From the NCBI GenBank assembly GCA_963662705.2, contig OY759767.1:5084001-5148000 (forward strand): DNA of 64,000 nt. Direction: 5' to 3'. Source of the DNA: JAPPHA01 sp963662705. GTDB lineage: Bacteria; Pseudomonadota; Alphaproteobacteria; Rhodobacterales; Rhodobacteraceae. Shown here one piece after another: positions 26,391 to 33,870 of this stretch (position 1 is its first letter; each line of letters opens with the position of its first letter). A program made the translations under genes and the position numbers. A model generated the notes under the pieces. The model was not told the DNA's origin and made no database searches. It worked only from the letters and a program-made list of their open reading frames with translations.

Positions 26391-27694
26391 CACTCACCAA
26401 TGCGAGACTGATCGATCCGTACAATGGTACGGACTCCCCTGGTTCGCTCACGATCGAAGGCGGGGTCATTTCAGAAGTCCTGGATGACCCGCATGGCTCG
26501 ACCAACGGGTCGTTCCGTTCCGGGAAACCGCATGCTGATGCCAGCATCTTCGACTGCGCGGGCCACTGCCTGGCACCCGGAATCATCGATATCGGAGCCA
26601 AGGTCTGCGAACCGGGAGAGCGGCACAAGGAGAGCTTTCGTACCGCAGGCGCTGCCGCCGTCGCGGGCGGCGTGACGACCATCGTCGTCCGCCCGGACAC
26701 AGTCCCGGCAATCGATTCTCCGGAGATCCTTGAATTCGTGCATCGTCGGGCGGTCCAGGACAGCCAGGCGCGGGTTCTGCCCATGGCGGCGCTGACCCGG
26801 GGGCGGAATGGCCGCGAAATGACCGAAATCGGCTTCCTGATGGATGCAGGTGCGGCCGCCTTCAGCGATGCTGACAATGTCGTCCGCGATTCGCGTGTTC
26901 TCGGCCGGTGTCTTTCATACGCGGCCGGCTGCAACGCACTCGTGATCGGACATGTCCAGAATCCTGATCTCAGCACGGGAACCGCGGCGACATCCGGCGC
27001 CTTTGCCTCGAAGCTCGGGCTGCCTGCGGTTTCGCCGATCGCTGAGCGGATCCAGCTGGAGCGCGACATGGCGCTCGTGGAATTGACCGGTGCGCGCTAC
27101 CATGTCGACCAGTTGACCACGGCTGCGGCGCTTCCCGCCCTTGCAAGAGCCCGAGATGCCGGTCTCGATGTCACCTTTGGGACATCGATCCATCACCTGA
27201 CACTGAACGAACTCGACGTTGACGGATACCGGACGTTTTTCAAGGTCAAGCCGCCCCTCAGAAACGAAGCCGACCGCATGGCGATTGTCGAGGCCGTCGC
27301 CGACGGTCAGATCGACATCATCAGCTCCATGCACACGCCCCAGGACGAAGAGTCAAAACGCCTGCCGTACGAGGAAGCCGCGTCCGGAGCCATCGGGCTG
27401 GAGACCCTCTTGCCTGCGGCCCTTCGACTCGTCCACAACCGGTCCATGACCATGCCGCATCTCTGGCGATGCCTGTCACTCAATCCTGCAAGGAGGCTCG
27501 GTATTGACGGAGGCCGGCTCGAAGCGGGCGCGCCGGCCGACCTGGTGCTGTTCGATCCGGACAAACCGTTCGTCCTCGATCGCACGACCTTGCGGTCGAA
27601 ATCCAAGAACACACCTTTCGACGGTCACAGGATGCAGGGCCGCGTGCTCCGTACGTTCGTTGGCGGAAAGACCGCATTCATCCATGACAGCTGA
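26384..27694 (+). CDS. pyrC: Dihydroorotase-like protein, probably non-catalytic (PyrC')
   Basis: 436 residues, amidohydrolase fold. The metal-binding H-x-H that should follow PGIIDI is G-A-K here (residues 71-73: PGIIDIGAKVCEPGERH). The catalytic Asp of the usual D-H-A-P-H is replaced (SSMHTPQ, Met316). The fold motifs AGGVTTIV and NPARRLGI remain. It overlaps pyrB by 7 bases. This is the pattern of PyrC' proteins that hold aspartate carbamoyltransferase together without dihydroorotase activity; a true dihydroorotase should exist elsewhere. It could retain another activity. Confidence 0.88.
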   Translation: MLTLTNARLIDPYNGTDSPGSLTIEGGVISEVLDDPHGSTNGSFRSGKPHADASIFDCAGHCLAPGIIDIGAKVCEPGERHKESFRTAGAAAVAGGVTTIVVRPDTVPAIDSPEILEFVHRRAVQDSQARVLPMAALTRGRNGREMTEIGFLMDAGAAAFSDADNVVRDSRVLGRCLSYAAGCNALVIGHVQNPDLSTGTAATSGAFASKLGLPAVSPIAERIQLERDMALVELTGARYHVDQLTTAAALPALARARDAGLDVTFGTSIHHLTLNELDVDGYRTFFKVKPPLRNEADRMAIVEAVADGQIDIISSMHTPQDEESKRLPYEEAASGAIGLETLLPAALRLVHNRSMTMPHLWRCLSLNPARRLGIDGGRLEAGAPADLVLFDPDKPFVLDRTTLRSKSKNTPFDGHRMQGRVLRTFVGGKTAFIHDS

Positions 27695-28292
27695 CCTTCA
27701 ACTGCCTGTCGCCGAAATCGTTCCGGTTATCCTGTTCGCCTACTTGGCCGGATCGATTCCTGGCGGGTTGGTCATCACCCGGATGATGGGCCTCACGGAT
27801 CCTCGGACCTTTGGCTCGGGGAACATGGGTGCCACGAATGTCCTGAGAACCGGGAGCCGCCTCGCGGCGGGCCTTACCCTCGTCGTCGATGCCGGGAAGG
27901 GCACGCTCGCTGTCCTTGTCGGAGCAGGCCTTGCCGGTGTTCCTGGCGCATGGGTAGCCGGCCCGGCCGCGTTCCTCGGTCATCTGTTTCCGGTCTGGAC
28001 CAGATTCCGGGGCGGCAAGGGTTTCGCGACATTTCTCGGGGTAACCTTGGCTTACGACATTCTCACATGTGCATTGGCATGTGCCACATGGCTGGCGTGT
28101 GCTGCCGCGTTTCGCTATTCGTCACTTTCTGCGCTGGCGGCGGCAATCGTTGCGCCCGGCGCCGCATATCTTGCGGTCGGTATCGAAACCGGAATCATCT
28201 TGTCCGGCCTCGCGGTCGTTCTGTGGGTTCGCCACGCCGCCAACATAGGGAGGCTGTGGAATGGTGAGGAACCGCGAATCGGAAGCCGCTGA
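27684..28292 (+). CDS. plsY: Glycerol-3-phosphate acyltransferase PlsY
   Basis: 202 residues, polytopic inner-membrane enzyme. It has the three PlsY signatures: AYLAGSIPGGLVI, GSGNMGATNVLR near 50, and GHLFPVWTRFRGGKGFATFLG near 100. It transfers the acyl group of acyl-phosphate to glycerol-3-phosphate at the start of phospholipid synthesis. The ATG at 27684 overlaps the end of the pyrC-like gene by 11 bases; the longer frame runs inside that gene. Last gene of the pyrB-pyrC'-plsY unit. A TnpB element sits 17 bases past its stop. Confidence 0.92.
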   Translation: MTADLQLPVAEIVPVILFAYLAGSIPGGLVITRMMGLTDPRTFGSGNMGATNVLRTGSRLAAGLTLVVDAGKGTLAVLVGAGLAGVPGAWVAGPAAFLGHLFPVWTRFRGGKGFATFLGVTLAYDILTCALACATWLACAAAFRYSSLSALAAAIVAPGAAYLAVGIETGIILSGLAVVLWVRHAANIGRLWNGEEPRIGSR

Positions 28293-28309
28293 AGCCGTTT
28301 TAGCCTGGC

Positions 28310-28316
28310 AACGATG
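28310..28316. repeat. Left 7-bp target duplication of the TnpB element
   Basis: AACGATG, identical to 29781-29787, immediately outside the left inverted repeat. Confidence 0.8.
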
Positions 28317-28340
28317 GGGGATTATATCGATTACTTGACA
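28317..28340 (+). repeat. Left terminal inverted repeat of the TnpB element
   Basis: 24 bases with outer GGGG and an inner 17-base block ending TTGACA; complementary to 29756-29780 apart from a one-base length difference near the outer edge. Confidence 0.78.
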
Positions 28341-28529
28341 TTGATGCTGCCAGTTTCCGATCGAATTCACAGGTCATTGCGATTGCCGACACCTGATCGT
28401 GACCTTGGGAACCTTGGATGATTCATGATCATGATTCCTTGACAATTCAGGCAGATCGTGTCGTGATCGCGTGATGGGAAGCCAGCCTTTCCCGTCACCA
28501 GACGAACCTTGTGCCGGAGGCCCGACCGC
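28341..28529. other. Leader region of the TnpB element, no gene
   Basis: About 190 bases between the left repeat and tnpB. It holds a 12-bp palindrome TCATGATCATGA at 28423-28434 and a TTGACA at 28439-28444 that might be a -35 box; no good -10 box was found at the right spacing. Confidence 0.4.
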
Positions 28530-29750
28530 GTGAGCGAAACTTCCACATACCGCAACATCATCTACCGGCTTCTGCCCGGCTCCAGGGCCAACGCACGGCG
28601 CCTGGCCGGACAGGCGGGCGCCTGCCGCTTCGTCTGGAACACGATACTGGGGCAGCACAATGACGCCTATGAGGACGCGAAGGCCAACGGGGAGAAGCCT
28701 CCGTCGGTTTCGTTCTTCTCGCTCGGCAAGGAGTTCACCGTGCTCCGCAACGAAATCCCGTGGCTTTGCGAATACTCCTTCAGCATCACCCGGTACGTGC
28801 TCAAGTACCAGGCCGATGCGTGGAAGGCGTTCTTCAGGGGCGAGGCAGGACATCCACGCTTCAAGTCCCGCCACGGGTCGACGACGTCCTTCACCATTCC
28901 CCAGGCCGTCACCATCAGGGACGACATGATCAATGTCCCGAAGGTTGGTCCCATGCGCATCCGGCGGAAGGACGGGAACCCGTATCCCGAGGGCAAGCCG
29001 GTCAAGGCCGTGATCAGGAAGATCACCGGCAAGTGGTATGTCACCGTCTGCTACGAGGTCGAGGCTGAGGAGCGTCCCGACACCGGGGTCTTGGCGGGCG
29101 TGGACATGAACGTCCGCCAGGTGGCGGTGGTGGACACGACCGGAGAGGCCGAGATCATCCCCGCGCCCGGTACGGGCCGGCTTGATGCGAAGATCAGGCG
29201 CAACCAGCGCAGGCTTGCCCGCCAGCGCAAGGGGTCACGGCGGCGCATGAGAACCAGGCTCAGGCTGCGGAGGCTCCAGCGAAAGCGGGCCAACAGACGC
29301 AAGAACTGGCACCACCAGGTCAGTCGCCGGATCGCGAACCGGGCGAGCACGGTGATTGTCGAGAAGCTCAACACGGCGGGCATGACCAAATCGGCAAGGG
29401 GCACCGTCGAAAACCCCGGCACGAAGGTGAAAGCCAAGTCCGGTCTCAACCGGGAGATCCTGAGCACCGGCTGGCAAGGCATGAAGGAGAAGCTCGCCTA
29501 CAAGTGCGCGATGGTTGAGATCGATCCTGCCTTTACATCGCAGACCTGCAACGTGTGTGGATGGGTGGACAAGGCCTCCCGCCATTCGCAGGCTGAATTC
29601 ACCTGCGTGGCCTGCGGCCACGCGGATCATGCGGACCTGAACGCGGCCCGCAACATCATGGCGTTCGGGATTGGCGCTTCTGCACGGCGAGGGGCGTTTG
29701 CGTTGGCAACCCCTGTGACCCGTGAAATCGATCGAAAGCGGGCAGCGTGA
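28530..29750 (+). CDS. tnpB: RNA-guided endonuclease TnpB
   Basis: 406 residues from GTG 28530 (a TTG at 28509 is possible). RuvC residues are in place: Asp192 in AGVDMN, Glu278 in VIVEKLN, Asp369 in ADLNAARN. A zinc ribbon is formed by CNVC (340) and CVAC (359), and an Arg/Lys-rich bridge region spans about 225-260. All catalytic parts are present, so it should be an active omega-RNA-guided nuclease. It ends 5 bases before the right inverted repeat; the guide scaffold in this family comes from the gene's 3' end and right end. No transposase partner. Confidence 0.92.
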   Translation: MSETSTYRNIIYRLLPGSRANARRLAGQAGACRFVWNTILGQHNDAYEDAKANGEKPPSVSFFSLGKEFTVLRNEIPWLCEYSFSITRYVLKYQADAWKAFFRGEAGHPRFKSRHGSTTSFTIPQAVTIRDDMINVPKVGPMRIRRKDGNPYPEGKPVKAVIRKITGKWYVTVCYEVEAEERPDTGVLAGVDMNVRQVAVVDTTGEAEIIPAPGTGRLDAKIRRNQRRLARQRKGSRRRMRTRLRLRRLQRKRANRRKNWHHQVSRRIANRASTVIVEKLNTAGMTKSARGTVENPGTKVKAKSGLNREILSTGWQGMKEKLAYKCAMVEIDPAFTSQTCNVCGWVDKASRHSQAEFTCVACGHADHADLNAARNIMAFGIGASARRGAFALATPVTREIDRKRAA

Positions 29751-29755
29751 TGCGT

Positions 29756-29787
29756 TGTCAAGTAATCGATATATTTCCCCAACGATG
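29756..29787 (-). repeat. Right terminal inverted repeat (29756-29780) and 7-bp target duplication (29781-29787)
   Basis: The complement of the left repeat (outer CCCC, inner TGTCAAGTAATCGATAT block), followed at once by AACGATG, the second copy of the target site. Confidence 0.78.
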
Positions 29788-29834
29788 CGCTTGAGCCCCG
29801 GCGGAAACGGTTTCCCTGAGCACGAAGAGCAGAG

Positions 29835-31205
29835 TCAGTAGCTGTAGTCAGCATAGATCCTGGCCGGATCCCGGTCGTATTCGCCGAGAAATTTCTCAAG
29901 CACTTCATCCGCCAGGGTGCATCCGGAGTCAACGACATCGTGGAGCGCGTTAAGGAAGTGTGTCTCGTCAGCGATCAGCCCAAGGGCGCCAGGGCGCGCC
30001 CTGGACTTGAGACCCGCCTCGCTGATTGCGAGAACCTCCCTCGCGAGATCACGCATGAAGATGTCCCCGACCCGCGCGTTCATCCCGTCGACCGAGGCCG
30101 CTACGCGTAGTTCTTCCCGGGATTCAGCATCCCAGTCCTTGCAGAGATCGGCGGCCGCATCGAGAGACGTTTCGTCGTAGAGCAGTCCGACCCACAGGGC
30201 CGGCAATGCACAGATCCGCCGCCACGGCCCGCCATCGGCGCCGCGCATTTCGATGAATTTCTTCACACGGGCTTCGGGGAACAGCGTGGTCAGGTGATCG
30301 GCCCAATCCGAAAGCGTCGGCATTTCACCCGGAAGGGCCGGCAGGCGCCCGTCCAGGAAGTCGCGGAACGACTGCCCGAGAGCATCGATATACCTCCCGT
30401 CCCGATAGACAAAATACATGGGCACATCGAGTGCGTAATCGACCCAGCGTTCGAATCCCATGCCGTCCTCGAAGACGAACGGCAGCATGCCGGTGCGATC
30501 GGCGTCAAGGTCGCGCCAGACCCTTGATCTCCAGCTCTGGTGCCCCGATGGCCTGCCCTCGAATACCGCCGAACTTGCAAACAGGGCCGTGGCAACCGGT
30601 TGAAGCGACAGGCCGACCCGGAGTTTCCGGACCATGTCGGCTTCGGAACTGAAATCCAGGTTCACCTGTATGGTGCAGGTCCTGTACATCATCTGGGTGC
30701 CGAGTTTTCCAACCCGATCCATGTAGTCGGTCATCAACCTGTACCTGCCCTTGGGCATCATCGGCATCTGGCCATGGTTCCAGTCGGGCGACGCGCCCAG
30801 CCCGATGAATCCTGCCCCCATCCGGTCAGCAACAGCCCGAACTTCCTCAAGATGCGTGTTGGCCTCGTCGCAGGTCTCGTGAATCGTTCGAAGTTGCGCA
30901 CCGGACAGTTCCAGCTGACCTCCGGGTTCAAGCGAAACATGTGCTCCATCGCGTTCCAGCCCGATGATGCTGCCGCCTTCGTTGACGGCCGACCAGCCGA
31001 ACCCGTCCCTCAGCCCCTCCAGCATGGCGCGAATGGAACAGTCACCGTCATACGGAAGGGGCTCGAGCGTGGATTTCACGAAACCGAATTTTTCGTGTTC
31101 GGTTCCAATTCGCCAGTCCTCGGCCGGCTTGCAGCCCGACTCCAGGTAACCGGCGAGTTGATCGAAACGTTCGATCACACCGCCTCCTGACTGGGGAATG
31201 GACAT
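29835..31205 (-). CDS. gshA: Glutamate-cysteine ligase
   Basis: 456 residues of the plant/alphaproteobacterial GCS2-type ligase: WRIGTEHEKFGF near residue 30, the glutamate-binding LEPGGQLELSGA near 90, RYRLMTDYMDRVG near 150 and CTIQVNLDFSSEADMVRKL near 175. It makes gamma-glutamylcysteine, the first step of glutathione synthesis, in the cytoplasm. ATG 31205 has GGAG upstream; an ATG 12 codons earlier is possible. It ends about 50 bases from the TnpB element's right end. Confidence 0.92.
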   Translation of the reverse strand: MSIPQSGGGVIERFDQLAGYLESGCKPAEDWRIGTEHEKFGFVKSTLEPLPYDGDCSIRAMLEGLRDGFGWSAVNEGGSIIGLERDGAHVSLEPGGQLELSGAQLRTIHETCDEANTHLEEVRAVADRMGAGFIGLGASPDWNHGQMPMMPKGRYRLMTDYMDRVGKLGTQMMYRTCTIQVNLDFSSEADMVRKLRVGLSLQPVATALFASSAVFEGRPSGHQSWRSRVWRDLDADRTGMLPFVFEDGMGFERWVDYALDVPMYFVYRDGRYIDALGQSFRDFLDGRLPALPGEMPTLSDWADHLTTLFPEARVKKFIEMRGADGGPWRRICALPALWVGLLYDETSLDAAADLCKDWDAESREELRVAASVDGMNARVGDIFMRDLAREVLAISEAGLKSRARPGALGLIADETHFLNALHDVVDSGCTLADEVLEKFLGEYDRDPARIYADYSY

Positions 31206-31468
31206 CAGGGAAGTCTCCGCGAGAAAGGCATCGGCATGCAAACAGTTCAGGTTTGGCCCGTATTGTCAACGCGACCGGGGAGCAAGTCTGTTCCTGTGGC
31301 GGTTTGGCAGGTGCGAGACAACAGGATCGCGACGTGCCGGTGTTCCATCCCGTGTTGATCGCATTTGAAAACAGCCCCGAATCCGGGGGAATCAACGCAG
31401 GTCGCCTGCGAGGATGCAATCCGGATTAGGGAACGTGCGACGTTCGGCAATTCCGGGGTCAGGCTCAA

Positions 31469-32008
31469 TCACCAGCCTCGCCGAACGGATCGATTCCGTT
31501 TCCAGATTGAAACGGTTCTCGCCGGCGGGCTCACGGACATTTCGACCAGTTTGGAGAGATCGATTCCCGGAAGTGAAGACAGCGCGTCGAACAAGGATTC
31601 ACTGCCTCTTGCAGACACGGGTATGATGATCGGCAAGAACCCTGAACTGGCCCCGTGGAGAACCCAGCAGACACCGAGACCCTCGCTGCTGCGAACCTCG
31701 ACGCGCTCGAGCATGTCGAGCGACAGGATCGCCTGGCCTTCGGGCCCGAAAACCCGGATTTCGCCTTCGTCGACCTCGACCTCGCCGAAGTGCTCCCCTT
31801 GCTGCCGCAACCGCGCCCGTTGAAACATGGCAAAGCCGGCCATGACCGAACCGAGGGCCACAAGTCCCCCGATCCCGGCCTGGACCATGTCGCCGGTCCT
31901 GATGCCGCTCGCTGCGGCCGAGGCGGAAACCAGCGCCACGGCGCTTGCAAGGATGCTGCCCTGCCAACGGGAAAGCACGGCGACGGCATCCTTTCTGAAA
32001 AAACTCAT
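31469..32008 (-). CDS. Conserved membrane protein of unknown function, coupled to rsmE
   Basis: 179 residues. A short cytoplasmic N-terminus (MSFFRKDAVAVLSRWQGS), two adjacent membrane helices (about 20-60, Ala/Ser-rich, then GIGGLVALGSVMAGFAMF), and a soluble beta-rich C-terminal part. ATG 32008 overlaps the rsmE stop (ATGA), so it is translationally coupled. The longer frame would run antisense-like through rsmE and is rejected. I do not recognise a named family. Proteins of this build next to rsmE occur in related bacteria. Confidence 0.72.
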   Translation of the reverse strand: MSFFRKDAVAVLSRWQGSILASAVALVSASAAASGIRTGDMVQAGIGGLVALGSVMAGFAMFQRARLRQQGEHFGEVEVDEGEIRVFGPEGQAILSLDMLERVEVRSSEGLGVCWVLHGASSGFLPIIIPVSARGSESLFDALSSLPGIDLSKLVEMSVSPPARTVSIWKRNRSVRRGW

Positions 32009-32760
32009 CCGGTGGACTCCGATTGGCATTGCCAGTCGCCAAGACTGGCCTGCCACAATGCGATGGCCGCCACTGCAGCTGTATCGGCTCTCAGGATTCT
32101 CGGCCCCAGGCTCATCGGCACGCTTTGGGGCATCGCCCCGATTCGCGAGGCTTCGGGTTTCGAAAAACCGCCGACGGGGCCGATGAGAATCGCCCACTTG
32201 CGCGCCCGGAACCGCGCCAGGTCGGTGACCGGCCTGCCTGCCCTGGCCTCGTCGCAAAACAGGAGCTGTCGATCCGCGGGCCAGGTGTCGAGCACTGTCT
32301 CGATTCCCTGCAACCCCGAGACAGGCGGAACATGGTTTTCTCCACACTGTTGGGCCGCTTCGATTGCATGGGACTGGAGGCGTCGCTCCGAAACGCGACC
32401 CGCCACCGTGAATTCGGTTCGAACCGGAAAAATCCTCCTCACGCCAAGTTCGGTTGCCTTTTCAACGACAAAATCCGTCCGCGACTTCCTGAGCGGTGCG
32501 AACAAGAGCCACAGGTCCGGGGGCGTTCGCTGCGGCGCGGTTTGAACCTGGCAAAGAAGGGTGATTGACCGCCGGTTCCCGGCGACAACCGTTGCAGCCC
32601 AGTCTCCATCCGATCCGTTGAATACGCTGACGGAATCGCCGGGTTGGCAACGCATGACGGAATTGAGGTAATGTGCCTGGGGTGGCGCCAGGGAAATCCG
32701 TTCCTCGGCGCCGAGGGGCGCATCGACAAACAGGCGTGCCTTTCCGGTTCGATCCGACAT
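32005..32760 (-). CDS. rsmE: 16S rRNA (uracil1498-N3)-methyltransferase
   Basis: 251 residues. An N-terminal PUA-like part (ARLFVDAPLG, HYLNSVMRCQPGD) precedes a SPOUT methyltransferase knot with the SAM-binding LIGPVGGFSKPEA near 190 and SLGPRILRADTAAVAAIALW at the end. KATELGVRRIFPV near 100 is also a family hallmark. It methylates U1498 of 16S rRNA. It is divergent from ubiA with only 12 bases between the two start codons, so promoters must lie inside the opposing genes. Confidence 0.92.
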   Translation of the reverse strand: MSDRTGKARLFVDAPLGAEERISLAPPQAHYLNSVMRCQPGDSVSVFNGSDGDWAATVVAGNRRSITLLCQVQTAPQRTPPDLWLLFAPLRKSRTDFVVEKATELGVRRIFPVRTEFTVAGRVSERRLQSHAIEAAQQCGENHVPPVSGLQGIETVLDTWPADRQLLFCDEARAGRPVTDLARFRARKWAILIGPVGGFSKPEASRIGAMPQSVPMSLGPRILRADTAAVAAIALWQASLGDWQCQSESTG

Positions 32761-32772
32761 GGGCGAAACAAT

Positions 32773-33750
32773 ATGGCCGAAAGGCGGAACTCTCCAGACA
32801 CAAGCGCAGGAAACCGGATTCCCGACGCGCCGAGAGGAAACTGGGTCGACCGGTATGCCCCCTACCGGGCGCGTCCTTTCCTTCGGTTGTCACGGGCGGA
32901 TCGTCCGATCGGTACGTGGCTGTTGCTGATTCCCTGCTGGTGGGGCCTGCTGCTGGCCCTTCTCTCGGACCCCGGGAGCGGCGGTTGGCATGACGGCCTC
33001 CTGGCAGCGGCATTCGCCGCGGGAGCGTTCCTGATGCGCGGTGCCGGCTGCACCTGGAACGACATTACGGACAGGCATCTCGACGCGCAGGTCGCGAGAA
33101 CCCGCACACGCCCGATCCCGTCCGGTCAGGTTTCCGTGACGAGGGCAGCCGTCTGGATGACACTGCAGGCGGTCGCGGCCGCCGGAATACTGTTTGTCTT
33201 CAACCCGTTCGCCATGGCTCTGGCCGTTGCGGCGCTGGTCCCGGCAGTCGTCTATCCGTTCGCGAAGCGGTTTACATGGTGGCCGCAGGTCTTCCTCGGA
33301 ATCGCCTTCAACTGGGGTGCGCTCCTGGGTTGGGCCGCTCACACGGGCAGTCTCGGGTTGCCCCCGATCCTGCTTTACCTCGCGGGGATCTCCTGGACCC
33401 TGTTTTACGATACGATCTACGCCCATCAGGATCGCAGGGACGACGTACCGGCGGGGAATCGGTCGACCGCGCTGCTATTTGGCGCCGGTACCCGGGCGTG
33501 GTTGCTCGTATTCGCGCTGCTGGCGACAGTATTGATGGCATTGGCCGTGGCGATTGCGATCATCCCCGTTACGGATCGATCGACGCAGATCCTTGCCGCA
33601 TTCGGGATCATCGGCTTCGCGTCACACCTAGCTTACCAGTTGCGGGTCCTCGACATCAACGATGCCGGTGGCTGCCTGGCCCTGTTTCGCTCGAACCGGG
33701 ATGCCGGCCTGATTCCGGGGTGTTTTTTTCTATTGGCCGCCATGGTCTGA
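32773..33750 (+). CDS. ubiA: 4-hydroxybenzoate polyprenyltransferase
   Basis: 325 residues, polytopic inner-membrane prenyltransferase. The two Mg/diphosphate-binding aspartate motifs are visible: NDITDRHLDAQVARTRTRP near 96 and YAHQDRRDD near 218. It attaches the polyprenyl tail to 4-hydroxybenzoate in ubiquinone synthesis. ATG 32773 (MAERRNSP) was selected; the longer frame overlaps rsmE. The gene order with rsmE and gshA is typical of Rhodobacterales. Confidence 0.92.
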   Translation: MAERRNSPDTSAGNRIPDAPRGNWVDRYAPYRARPFLRLSRADRPIGTWLLLIPCWWGLLLALLSDPGSGGWHDGLLAAAFAAGAFLMRGAGCTWNDITDRHLDAQVARTRTRPIPSGQVSVTRAAVWMTLQAVAAAGILFVFNPFAMALAVAALVPAVVYPFAKRFTWWPQVFLGIAFNWGALLGWAAHTGSLGLPPILLYLAGISWTLFYDTIYAHQDRRDDVPAGNRSTALLFGAGTRAWLLVFALLATVLMALAVAIAIIPVTDRSTQILAAFGIIGFASHLAYQLRVLDINDAGGCLALFRSNRDAGLIPGCFFLLAAMV

Positions 33751-33870
33751 CGGTCGGGCGACGTGGATTGACGAAATCCGTGACCTGGCTCACAATTCGC
33801 GGCGGCAGTCGCCTGGTTTCATTGTCTGGCGGTTGATATTTTTTTTCAAATCAGCAAACTTTTCATCTTG

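Larger units (their letters stand above)
28317..29780 (+). mobile_element. 1.46-kb TnpB-only element with terminal inverted repeats and target duplication
   Basis: The left end (28317-28340) and right end (29756-29780) are inverted repeats of 24 and 25 bp. They share GGGGA at the outer edge and 17 identical inner bases, ATATCGATTACTTGACA. Perfect 7-bp direct repeats AACGATG flank both edges. The only gene is tnpB. No Y1 (IS200/IS605) or serine (IS607) transposase is present, and those families make neither long inverted repeats nor target duplications. The element sits between plsY and gshA. The boundaries read directly from sequence; mobilisation in trans by a DDE-type transposase is inference. 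Confidence 0.75.

Noticed and set aside
28374..28874. Minus-strand frame of 166 codons overlapping the tnpB start
   Set aside because: It is a shadow of tnpB in G+C-rich sequence, with no family match; tnpB has all catalytic motifs.
28317..29780. Calling the TnpB element an ordinary IS200/IS605 or IS607 copy
   Set aside because: No Y1 or serine transposase gene or remnant, and the long inverted repeats with target duplication do not fit those families.
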